Assembly: GCA_050730655.1 (NCBI GenBank)
Contig: JBOHNL010000005.1
Location: 806,001 to 870,000, forward strand
DNA: 64,000 nt
Direction: 5' to 3'
From: JAFEBO01 sp050730655
Lineage (GTDB): Bacteria; Planctomycetota; Phycisphaerae; Phycisphaerales; UBA1924
This document shows positions 8,940 through 16,368 of the stretch, piece by piece. Under the pieces are notes generated by a model. The model saw only the letters and a list, made by a program, of their open reading frames with translations. It was not told the origin of the DNA and did not search any database. Numbering within the stretch: position 1 is the stretch's first letter; each line of letters begins with the position of its first letter. The translations under genes and the position numbers were made by a program.

Positions 8940-10109
8940 ATGCCCGCCGACACCATCCAGAACGGGTCCGCCTCCAAGTCGCGAACATCGCTCACCTACG
9001 CCTCGTCCGGCGTGGATATCGATGAGAAAGACTCGTTCACCGAGTCGCTCGAATCGACGATGCGAAAGACATTTGGCCCCCGGGTGATCGCGAATCCTGG
9101 CGGGTTCGCGGGTCTCTTCCGGCTTGACTACAAGAAGGGACTCTTCAGCCGCAACTACAAGGATCCGGTACTGGTCGCCTGCTGCGACGGCGTCGGCACC
9201 AAGGTCAAACTCGCGGCAGACCTCGGCATCTTCAACACCGTCGGTATCGACCTCGTCGCAATGAACGTCAACGACCTCATCGTGCAGGGTGCTGAGCCGC
9301 TCATCTTCCTTGATTACATCGCCGTGCCGACGGTGGACAAGAAAATGCTCGCGGCGATCGTCGAAGGCGTTGCCGAAGGGTGCAAGCAGAGCGGATGCGC
9401 GCTGCTTGGGGGCGAAACGGCAAACATGCCGGATGTGTACCGGCCCGGCGATTTTGATCTGGCCGGTTTCTGCGTCGGCGTCGTCGAACTCAAACGCGCG
9501 ATCAACCCGACGCGCGTTCAGCCGGGCGATGTTGTACTCGGACTTGCTTCCAGCGGCATTCACAGCAACGGATATTCGCTCGTTCGCAAAGTCGTGCAGC
9601 ACGCGGGGCTGGACCTTGGCAAGGTGTACGACGAACTGAACGAGAAATCGCCAAAGGGCCAAAGGGCCAAAGGGCCAAAGAAGAAAAGGAATGGCGAGGG
9701 CAAGCCGCGCACGCTCGGCGAGGTTCTGCTCACTCCGACGCGCATCTATGCGGGCAACATCGTCAAGCTCCAACGCAATTACCGCGTCAAAAATGTCATC
9801 AGCGGCATGGCGCATATCACCGGCAGTGGCCTCGCCGACAACCTCGTCCGTTCGATCCCCAAGAACTGCGACGCGGTGATCGATCGAGCGACTTGGCCCG
9901 TGCCACCGGTGTTCACATTCCTGCAGAAGCACGGCAACATCGATGACGCCGAGATGAAGCGGGTCTTCAACCTGGGCATCGGCTACTGCGTGGTCGTCCG
10001 GAAGGCGTTCGCCGAAAGCATCAAAGAGCAGCTTGAAAAGCTTGGCGAGAGCGTTTTCGTGATTGGCGAGATCGTCAAGGGCAAGGGTTTGGTGCGAGAG
10101 CGGGCCTAA
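8940..10109 (+). CDS. purM: Phosphoribosylformylglycinamidine cyclo-ligase (AIR synthetase)
   Basis: Fifth step of purine synthesis: ATP-dependent ring closure of FGAM to AIR. Diagnostic segments are CCDGVGTKVKLA, DLVAMNVNDLIVQGAEPLIFLDY and GGETANMPDVY, followed by SSGIHSNGYSLVRK, TLGEVLLTPTRIY and MAHITGSGLADNL. ATG 8940 gives about 389 residues, longer than the usual 345-350. Part of the excess is a basic insert, KSPKGQRAKGPKKKRNGEG, encoded by an 8-bp tandem repeat in the loop before TLGEVLLTP. The gene follows the frame-broken gene after 64 bases. Confidence 0.95.
   Translation: MPADTIQNGSASKSRTSLTYASSGVDIDEKDSFTESLESTMRKTFGPRVIANPGGFAGLFRLDYKKGLFSRNYKDPVLVACCDGVGTKVKLAADLGIFNTVGIDLVAMNVNDLIVQGAEPLIFLDYIAVPTVDKKMLAAIVEGVAEGCKQSGCALLGGETANMPDVYRPGDFDLAGFCVGVVELKRAINPTRVQPGDVVLGLASSGIHSNGYSLVRKVVQHAGLDLGKVYDELNEKSPKGQRAKGPKKKRNGEGKPRTLGEVLLTPTRIYAGNIVKLQRNYRVKNVISGMAHITGSGLADNLVRSIPKNCDAVIDRATWPVPPVFTFLQKHGNIDDAEMKRVFNLGIGYCVVVRKAFAESIKEQLEKLGESVFVIGEIVKGKGLVRERA
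9653..9680. repeat. 8-bp tandem repeat inside purM
   Basis: Three exact copies of AAAGGGCC followed by AAAG, within the purM reading frame. They encode a Lys/Gly/Arg-rich loop (KGQRAKGPK). Because 24 is a multiple of three, the frame is kept. Confidence 0.75.
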
Positions 10110-10226
10110 ACCCGCCGTCGAAGCTGTGTAGGCCCATTTTGCGGCGGATTTACCGAAAATCTGTTTGCCGGAGTCCCCACTTTCGGTACTCTGAACACTC
10201 ACGAAAGGGGTTTGAGGGTGCAAAAC

Positions 10227-11045
10227 ATGCAATATGTTGTTGGTTCCGTTGCCGCCTTGTCTATCGCAATGGCGGCTGGTGCGCAGGTGACTATTACCGC
10301 AGTCGATCGGAGCATCGGCGCCAGTGCGTGCGTCTTTGCTCCGCCGCTGTATCCCGAATGGTGCGAGTCCGATGGCGGGACGAACACGTTCGCGGGGTTT
10401 TGGAACGATGGTGCAAGCTTCGGCAATAGTGCCGCGGGTGATGTGGGATACGGCAGCTCCATTGCACAGGCGACGCAAGAAAGTTCTCTTGAGTCGAATC
10501 ACTTCTCGGTAAACGGGAGCGTGCGAGTCGAAGTGGAATCTGCCGGCGATTGTGGCTCCAACGGATCAACCAATTCAACGTGTTCCGTGACGTTCACCGT
10601 GAATTCCCCTTGCCGCGCTGTGCTTTCAGGGTTCTTGAACAGCCCCGTGACCGCGGAGCTAAGAATCACCCTTCGACCCGTCGGTGGCACGTTGCTCTAC
10701 ACCTACGCCGGAAACTTCGACGCCTCGTTCGATCTTGCGGCGGGCAGTTACACGTACGCCGCGAGCGGTCTTGCCGATGGCGCGTGCGGTGGCGCATGTT
10801 TTCACAGCGAACTTGTCAATTGGCAATCAGAGGTGCGATTCGAGCCGCTCGAATGTCCGGCGGACTTGAATGGCGACAACGTGGTCGATGACTCGGACTT
10901 CGTGATCTTTGTTGCCGCCTACAACGAACTGCTCTGCCCGGACGAGCCGGCGGCATGCCCGGGGGATCTGAACGGCGACGGCCTCGTCGAAGACTCTGAC
11001 TTTGTGATTTTCGCGAGCGCGTACAACGAATTGCTCTGTCCTTAA
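10227..11045 (+). CDS. Secreted protein with twin EF-hand (dockerin-like) C-terminus
   Basis: About 272 residues. Signal peptide (MQYVVGSVAALSIAMAAGAQ), then a Cys-containing beta-rich domain of unknown fold. The C-terminus holds two EF-hand/dockerin-like units: CPADLNGDNVVDDSDFVIFVAAYNELLCP and CPGDLNGDGLVEDSDF continuing to a terminal CP. D-x-N-x-D-x-x-V-x-D-x-D is a calcium-binding loop pattern. ATG 10227 has GAGGGTG six bases before it; a longer TTG start at 10212 lies in frame. It is followed by another protein with the same tail. Confidence 0.75.
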   Translation: MQYVVGSVAALSIAMAAGAQVTITAVDRSIGASACVFAPPLYPEWCESDGGTNTFAGFWNDGASFGNSAAGDVGYGSSIAQATQESSLESNHFSVNGSVRVEVESAGDCGSNGSTNSTCSVTFTVNSPCRAVLSGFLNSPVTAELRITLRPVGGTLLYTYAGNFDASFDLAAGSYTYAASGLADGACGGACFHSELVNWQSEVRFEPLECPADLNGDNVVDDSDFVIFVAAYNELLCPDEPAACPGDLNGDGLVEDSDFVIFASAYNELLCP

Positions 11046-11249
11046 GTGGAAGTCGACGACGAAGCCGCCACCGAAATTTCGTCCAAAAATCGCAAGTCTG
11101 CGTGCAAGCATTTTGCGTTGGGCTGCTCTGCGTGTAATCCCGAAGAAGTCGTCGTCCGGCCGTTTGCGTTTTCGCTCGGAATCGGTGCAAGAAACTCGTT
11201 CGCGGAAGCAACTCTTTTTGAGGGGACCGGCCCCCCGGGAGTTAATGCC

Positions 11250-12848
11250 ATGCGAACCAAGACTGCTTTCGCGTTGATGTCGGGCCTAGCCGCGGCGTGC
11301 TCTTCAACGAATGGCGCACCGCCGGTGATCTACAACCTCGGCATCTATCCCGGCGGCACCGAATCACACGGTTCGGCAGTCAGCAACGACGCGACCTATG
11401 TCACCGGTTACGGCGACTTCATTTCCGGTACGTCGCAGTTTTTCTATGCCTTCCGCTGGAGCATTCCCGGAGGCCTCGTCAATCTGGGCGCGCCGGCAAG
11501 CATCTCATTCACCGCCGCCAATTCCATGGATAGCGCCGGCCTGGGCGTCGCGGGAAACGGGGCGAACAAGCTCTTTCGCTGGACGGTCTCCGGAGGCATG
11601 CAGAGTCTCGGGTTGCTTCCCGGTGCGATCGGAGGCGGACTTGCCACGGGCATCAGCGGCGACACCTCGATCGTCGTCGGCTGGAGCGGTTCCAACACGG
11701 GCACCGTTTACGGAGTGCGCTGGACAAGCTCTGGCGGAATCGTCGCGCTTCCAAGTCTGCCCGCCGGGGCATTCGGTTCGTCCGCGTACGGAATCAGCGC
11801 CGACGGGTCGACCATTGTGGGTGGCAGCTCGTGGTCGGGTAGCGGTTACCACGCGTGCCGCTGGCTGCCTGGAAACATCGTGCAGGACCTGGGCGCGCTC
11901 CCGACTTCGACAGACTCTCGCGCGTTTGCGATCAGTAAGAACAACGCTGTCATCGTGGGGGATTGCCAGATGCCATCGGGCGACCGGGCGTTCCGGTACA
12001 GCAACGCGTCGATGCAGAATCTCGGCACGCCTCTCGGCACAACCGCTTCCTATGGCAGAGGCACAAATTACGACGGCAAAGTGGTGACCGGACGCGCGGC
12101 GATCGGACCGAACAACTATCGCGCACTCTATTGGAGCACGAATGTCGGAATGAAGGACTTTGCGACGTATGTGACCTCGCTGGGCGCCAATCTGACCGGC
12201 TGGGTGCTCGAAGAGTCGTGGGGCGTCTCGAACGATGGCTCCGCGATCGCGGGAACCGGTACTTTCAATGGGCTTCGCCGCGCGTATCTCATCAAGGGTC
12301 TTCCCTGCCCGAGCGTCGCGACGGTCGTGACTGATCCGGTGGACATTTCGATCTGCCCCAATACCACAGCAAGCGCCGCGCTCTCGTTGACCGTCGATGC
12401 ACCGGGCGACGTGACCTATCAGTGGAGTGTCGAATCGCCGGCTGACAGCGGTGTCTTTGTTCCGATTGAGGGCCCTTCCTATTCCGATCCGACCGGACTG
12501 TCGTTCGAAGTGGCTGGCTGGAACGGTCCCGAACTCGTGATCACGGGCGCGCGTGCCGCGGTCCAGGTGAAAGAGATCCGCTTCATCCCCAACATCACCA
12601 ATCCCTGCGGAACAACCACGAGCAGCGTCGCCCGCGTGGTGCTCTGCCGGTCCGACCTGACCTGCGACGGAATGGTCGATGATTCAGACTTTGTCGATTT
12701 CGCGGTCGCCTACGACGCGCTTGTCTGCCCCGGCGGCACGCCGGGCTCGCCCCCATTCTGCCCGGGCGATCTGAATCAGGACAACCAGGTCGACGACGCG
12801 GACTTCGTCATCTTCGCTACGGCGTATGACGCGTTGCTCTGCGTGTGA
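11250..12848 (+). CDS. Secreted HAF-repeat protein with Ig-like domain and twin EF-hand tail
   Basis: About 532 residues. After the signal peptide come several HAF-type repeats, each with an (F/V)RW...GG...LG core and a G(I)SxDGSxIVG turn, for example WTSSGGIVALPSL and YGISADGSTIVGG. These suggest a beta-propeller-like surface domain. Residues from about 355 on resemble an Ig-like domain (SAALSLTVDAPGDVTYQWSV). The end is a twin EF-hand tail of the window's common type, here finishing CV rather than CP. ATG 11250 has GGGAG upstream; the frame is open further but lacks a signal peptide. Confidence 0.75.
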   Translation: MRTKTAFALMSGLAAACSSTNGAPPVIYNLGIYPGGTESHGSAVSNDATYVTGYGDFISGTSQFFYAFRWSIPGGLVNLGAPASISFTAANSMDSAGLGVAGNGANKLFRWTVSGGMQSLGLLPGAIGGGLATGISGDTSIVVGWSGSNTGTVYGVRWTSSGGIVALPSLPAGAFGSSAYGISADGSTIVGGSSWSGSGYHACRWLPGNIVQDLGALPTSTDSRAFAISKNNAVIVGDCQMPSGDRAFRYSNASMQNLGTPLGTTASYGRGTNYDGKVVTGRAAIGPNNYRALYWSTNVGMKDFATYVTSLGANLTGWVLEESWGVSNDGSAIAGTGTFNGLRRAYLIKGLPCPSVATVVTDPVDISICPNTTASAALSLTVDAPGDVTYQWSVESPADSGVFVPIEGPSYSDPTGLSFEVAGWNGPELVITGARAAVQVKEIRFIPNITNPCGTTTSSVARVVLCRSDLTCDGMVDDSDFVDFAVAYDALVCPGGTPGSPPFCPGDLNQDNQVDDADFVIFATAYDALLCV

Positions 12849-12869
12849 CTCAAAGCTGGTCAAACAAGC

Positions 12870-12900
12870 AAACCGCCCCGGTGGTGTGCCGGGGCGGTTT
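12870..12900 (+). terminator. Rho-independent terminator after the HAF-repeat gene
   Basis: A 12-bp GC-rich stem (AAACCGCCCCGG with its complement) around a 7-base loop, ending in a short T run. It begins 22 bases after the stop. The A-rich left arm could also make it work for transcripts from the opposite strand. Confidence 0.7.
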
Positions 12901-13529
12901 CGGTGTTGGCGACGGGCAAGTACGAATTGTGGGAGTGGTGCGCCCGCCGCCTGTGGTGGTTGTGAGAAATCCCCTGACCCGCGCACCGGCGCGTTTCGCG
13001 CCTGGTGCGACTTTGCTTTCCGGCGGCGCGACACTCACCTTTGCAGGTTGATGGCGCGGCCGCCTTGAAATGCCCCCGTGCGCTCTCGCGCTCGGCGGCA
13101 TGTCGTTGAACTCTCCGAGTGCGCCGGACGTGGCAACCTTGCCAGATTGTCCGTCGCGTTGGGGGTGGTGAAACACTCCTCCGGACGCATCATGCGACCG
13201 TTGTTGTGATTCGGGCGACCGGCGCATCCATGCGCCGCGGGGCAAATCCCTTTGCAATCCCCGCGCCGGGCAATCCCGGCGCACTCATCGAGAATCGATT
13301 CACTTGTCAGCGAGACATGAACAGAAGTCTCTTGATGCCAGCGGTCTACGGATCTCTCCGCGAACCGCGGGCCAAACTCGGCCGGAGCCCTTTCGAGCCC
13401 GCGGCGGATTGATTCGTGCCCATCGAAGGGCAATCTGTCAGGCAGTCCGTCCCCAACCCACTCGGCCTTCTTCGCGGCCGTACTCGCGGCACGGTTGGCG
13501 CGACGGGGTGATTCGAACTTCAACACACT
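12901..13529. other. 629-base region without a convincing gene, downstream of mraZ
   Basis: One minus-strand frame (13035-13526) is open directly after the mraZ stop, beginning TTG. Its product is Arg-, Cys- and His-rich with no hydrophobic core, membrane segment or known motif. Instead the DNA has several GC hairpins, such as GCGCCGGG/CCCGGCGC near 13261-13281. A noncoding or decayed stretch seems likelier than a protein. I saw no RNase P, tmRNA or SRP RNA signatures on either strand. Confidence 0.4.
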
Positions 13530-14009
13530 TCATTTCTTCCCACCGTCCGAACTGGTCCGCCCCTTGAACTGCTCGGCCAGCCTTGGCATCGTCTGGAACC
13601 GCTCCCTCGAATTCGGCTTCCATGCTTCTCGTCCTCTCACTTCGAGGCGATCCCTCGCCCCGATGACCACGACCTCGTTCGGCAACCCAACCAGCTCCAA
13701 ATGCTGCTTGGGCAACGACAAGCGACCCGCGGAATCCGGCTCGATCCGTTCGGCCAGCGAGAAAAACTCCGCCTCCAACTGAGCCTGTTCGGCCGGGGGC
13801 ATCAAGGTCTCGCGTCCTGCGTGCTGCAAGTTCGCGATCCGCTCGAAGCCACCTTCCGGATAGAGTCTCAGCAGCATTCCTTCCGGCCAGGGCACACAAA
13901 TCCATGCTTTGCCGTCGATCCCCTCGTTCCACTGCGACCGGTATTTGGCCGGAATCGCCAGACGCTGCTTGGCGTCGATGGTCAATTCGGACGAACCGAT
14001 AAACAGCAC
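13530..14009 (-). CDS. mraZ: Transcriptional regulator MraZ
   Basis: DNA-binding protein of the AbrB/SpoVT fold; in other bacteria it represses its own operon and the cell-division (dcw) genes. The two MraZ repeats are seen as LTIDAKQRLAIPAKYR (residues 9-24) and IEPDSAGRLSLPKQHLELVG, each with the D-x-(K/G)-x-R-(L)-x-(I/L)-P core. The length of 159 residues is typical. The start is GTG 14007-14009 with GGGGG seven bases upstream. Usually mraZ is followed by rsmH and ftsI; here it is followed by a gene-free region, so it is an orphan. Its operator is visible upstream. Confidence 0.93.
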   Translation of the reverse strand: MLFIGSSELTIDAKQRLAIPAKYRSQWNEGIDGKAWICVPWPEGMLLRLYPEGGFERIANLQHAGRETLMPPAEQAQLEAEFFSLAERIEPDSAGRLSLPKQHLELVGLPNEVVVIGARDRLEVRGREAWKPNSRERFQTMPRLAEQFKGRTSSDGGKK

Positions 14010-14097
14010 TAGAACCCCCGGTCGATATCACTGGAATCATCCCTCGGCCCGGAAAATCGCGGCGTCCCGCACGACGCGACCCGACATGGGAAAGATA

Positions 14098-14132
14098 CCC
14101 ACTTCTCGACACTTTGCAACACTTACTCCCAC
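14098..14132 (-). promoter_or_regulatory. MraZ operator: four direct repeats with 10-bp period
   Basis: On the minus strand the boxes GTGGG, GTGTT, GTGTC and GTGGG start every 10 bases, at 14132, 14122, 14112 and 14102. In E. coli, MraZ binds TGGGN boxes separated by 5 bases, the same 10-bp spacing. The cluster lies 89-123 bases upstream of the mraZ start, the position expected of an autoregulatory site. Confidence 0.72.
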
Positions 14133-14231
14133 GAAGTGGACGAGTTGTGTATAACTTTTGCGCTCCTGCGTGACTTGTGGATAATCTGTCGTTTCGCGCA
14201 ACGTCTGCGCAAACGACTGTTGGATATATCC

Positions 14232-14750
14232 ATGTGTGCACTGGTTTTACGTTCCCGAAGAGCCGACGTGGGAGGCGTGGTTGAATATCTGCCACTACCC
14301 GAGTCTCGGCGATCGGAGGCGCTCTCCGTCCTCTCGCTTCTTCCTGCGGGTGCCTTTGTCATGGCCGCGGGGTTCGAGGGGAAACGCGCTGGCGTGGTCG
14401 CACGCAGTGTGGCGATCGTTGCGGATGAGCCGCTGATGGTCGGAGTATCGATTCGGCGCGGTCACTGGATCGAGCCGCTGATCCGCGACAGCCGGGCGTT
14501 TTCGGTCAGCATGCTGGATTCGGCAGACGTGCTTTCACCCCGCAAGTTTTCGGATGAGGCACCGCGCGAGGACGATCCGTTTGACTGTATCGCGTGGGAA
14601 ACTCTGCAGAGCCAGTCGCCGGTTTTGAGACGGGCGCTCGCGGCGATCGACTGTGAAGTGGTGCGCCGGCTTGATCTCGAGGCCGATTGCGCGCTGATCA
14701 TCGGGCGCGTGCTGGATGCCAAGATCTTTTCGGGCGTCGGCGGCAAGTAA
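14232..14750 (+). CDS. Flavin reductase-like domain protein
   Basis: About 172 residues. The core LLPAGAFVMAAGFEGKRAGVVARSVAIVADEPLMVGVSI matches the FMN-binding split-barrel of flavin reductase-like proteins (a thiamine-free, FMN-using oxidoreductase fold). HWIEPLIRDSRAFSVSML and SPVLRRALAAIDCEVVRRLD follow as in that family. Substrate unknown. ATG 14232 is the first methionine that keeps the whole domain; the frame continues upstream over the mraZ control region but looks nonfunctional there. It is divergent from mraZ. Confidence 0.6.
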   Translation: MCALVLRSRRADVGGVVEYLPLPESRRSEALSVLSLLPAGAFVMAAGFEGKRAGVVARSVAIVADEPLMVGVSIRRGHWIEPLIRDSRAFSVSMLDSADVLSPRKFSDEAPREDDPFDCIAWETLQSQSPVLRRALAAIDCEVVRRLDLEADCALIIGRVLDAKIFSGVGGK

Positions 14751-14768
14751 CGAAATTGTGCTTGAAAC

Positions 14769-15128
14769 TCAGCCGTTCACGTCAATTGCGCGGCCGATAG
14801 CGATGCCGGTTGCGGCAGCGTTGCGATCACCGGGCTGCGCGTGCATTGCGAGGGTGCCACGAGATGTGTACGTCGAAACGGTCGCAAGGGGCGAGCGAGC
14901 GGGCTGATTCTTTTCAACCGCGGGCTGATCGACCGCTCCGGCCGCGAGCCGATCGATGCTCTTGATCAGCTTTTCCGGGCGCGAGATCGCGACCTGGTCA
15001 GAGATTTGCGACGCACGCGAGATCGTTCCGGCAACGCCGTCCGCCTTGGCGGGCGGCCTGGCGGCGATCCCGTATGCCTGCGTAAGCCGAAGCGATGCGT
15101 TGATGGCGGTGGTGTTGGTCGTGTCCAT
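14769..15128 (-). CDS. Small hypothetical protein
   Basis: About 119 residues, polar and Ala/Ser/Thr-rich, with segments SDQVAISRPEKLIKSIDRLAAG and TLAMHAQPGDRNAAATGIAIGRAIDVNG. No membrane segment from ATG 15128. The frame can be extended to 15263, which would add a hydrophobic stretch (LRFCAALSCACLGAALAPLAQ). No family recognised. Codon use looks protein-like, but no ribosome site marks the start. Confidence 0.45.
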   Translation of the reverse strand: MDTTNTTAINASLRLTQAYGIAARPPAKADGVAGTISRASQISDQVAISRPEKLIKSIDRLAAGAVDQPAVEKNQPARSPLATVSTYTSRGTLAMHAQPGDRNAAATGIAIGRAIDVNG

Positions 15129-15259
15129 GCGGTGGGTGAGCAATCTAGCCGAGATGCGCGATTGAAGTCGGCTGCGCGGGCGGATCACAATGAAGATTTG
15201 CGCGAGCGGCGCAAGCGCTGCGCCGAGACATGCGCAAGAAAGTGCGGCGCAAAAACGAA

Positions 15260-15283
15260 GCACTCTCCCTTTCGGGAGAGTGC
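15260..15283 (-). terminator. Rho-independent terminator of the ankyrin gene
   Basis: 10-bp perfect stem (GCACTCTCCC with its complement) around TTTC, followed on the minus strand by CTTCGTTTTTGC. It is 57 bases after the ankyrin gene stop. Confidence 0.8.
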
Positions 15284-15339
15284 CGGGGAAAAAAGCGGGC
15301 CGTTTCTGACGCAGCCCGCCGGTTCGCTTCGAATTCTAA

Positions 15340-16266
15340 CTACTTCGCGTTTTTCACGAGGTCGGCCACGGCCTTGCCGTTGTCGTCGGCGCGGCGGAGA
15401 GCCCAGTCGAGGGCGGTCGAGCCGTCCTTGTCCTTGATGCCGGTCTTGCAGCCGTTCGCGAGAAGGACTTTGACCTTCTCAACGTCACCACGATCGCAGG
15501 CGATCATGAGCGGGGTTAGTCCGGCAGCGGACTGCGCATCGACATTGCCGGCGCGCTTCACAAGCATGACGATCACGGTGTTCGGCGCGTCGCCTTCCGC
15601 AGCCATATGCATCGGCGTCATGCCGTCGAGATCGGTGTCATTCGGATTCGCGCCTGCAGCAAGCAGGATTTCAACCTTGTCTGCATTACCGGCGCGGAGC
15701 GCGGTCATGAGGGCGGTTTGGCCCCATTTGTTCTTGGCGTTGATGTCGGCGCCGGACTTCACGAGGCGGTTCACACTCTCGGGATCGCCTCGGCCAGAGG
15801 CCATCATCAGCGCTGTCCAGTTCGCCTCGTCGCGAACGTTCTTTTCGGCGCCCGAATCGAGCAGTTTCTGAACCGTGTTCGGAGTGCCCCAGCCTGCGGC
15901 CCAGATGAGCGCTGTGCGGCCGTCGCGGCTGCGCGAGTCGAGCGCCGGTTTGGCATCGAGAATCGTCTGCGCGGCCTTTTCCTGTCCCGCGACGATCGCG
16001 CTCATCAGCGGGGTCATGCCTCGCTGCCAGAGCGGACCTTCTTCGATGACAGCATCGAGACGTGCGCCATTGCGGATCTGTGCCGCGAGAGCGTCAACGT
16101 CGCCACGTTCTGCAAGTTCATGCAGCGAGATTCCCTGAACGCCAGCGGAAGCAGTCGTCGCGCCAACGTCGGTGGGCAGTTGGTGTACGTAGTAATAGAG
16201 AACGCCGCCGGCGGCAGCGAGCGCGAGCACGGTCACGATGAAAGAGACTGGTTTACGTTCCGACAT
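15340..16266 (-). CDS. Ankyrin-repeat membrane-anchored protein
   Basis: 308 residues. A single N-terminal transmembrane helix (SFIVTVLALAAAGGVLYYYV, residues 7-26) is followed by a periplasmic or exposed stack of about seven ankyrin repeats of 33 residues, each with the G-x-TAL(I/M)-x-A pattern. Examples are DGRTALIWAAGWG, NWTALMMASGRGD and WGQTALMTALRAGN. Such stacks bind other proteins; the partner is unknown. ATG 16266 has GAGAGGAA upstream, so the five extra residues possible before it are probably untranslated. Confidence 0.85.
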   Translation of the reverse strand: MSERKPVSFIVTVLALAAAGGVLYYYVHQLPTDVGATTASAGVQGISLHELAERGDVDALAAQIRNGARLDAVIEEGPLWQRGMTPLMSAIVAGQEKAAQTILDAKPALDSRSRDGRTALIWAAGWGTPNTVQKLLDSGAEKNVRDEANWTALMMASGRGDPESVNRLVKSGADINAKNKWGQTALMTALRAGNADKVEILLAAGANPNDTDLDGMTPMHMAAEGDAPNTVIVMLVKRAGNVDAQSAAGLTPLMIACDRGDVEKVKVLLANGCKTGIKDKDGSTALDWALRRADDNGKAVADLVKNAK

Positions 16267-16368
16267 TGATTCCTCTCCCATGAAAGTGGGGGGACCGATT
16301 GGCAGCGTTCTATCTGCTCCAGCCTAGCACACCGGACTATCCACCTCAAAACCGGGCCAATCCCCGGC

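Noticed and set aside
13495..13530. T-loop-like GTTCGAATC near the end of mraZ
   Set aside because: The bases around it do not form the 5-bp T stem, and no D or anticodon arm is near on either strand.
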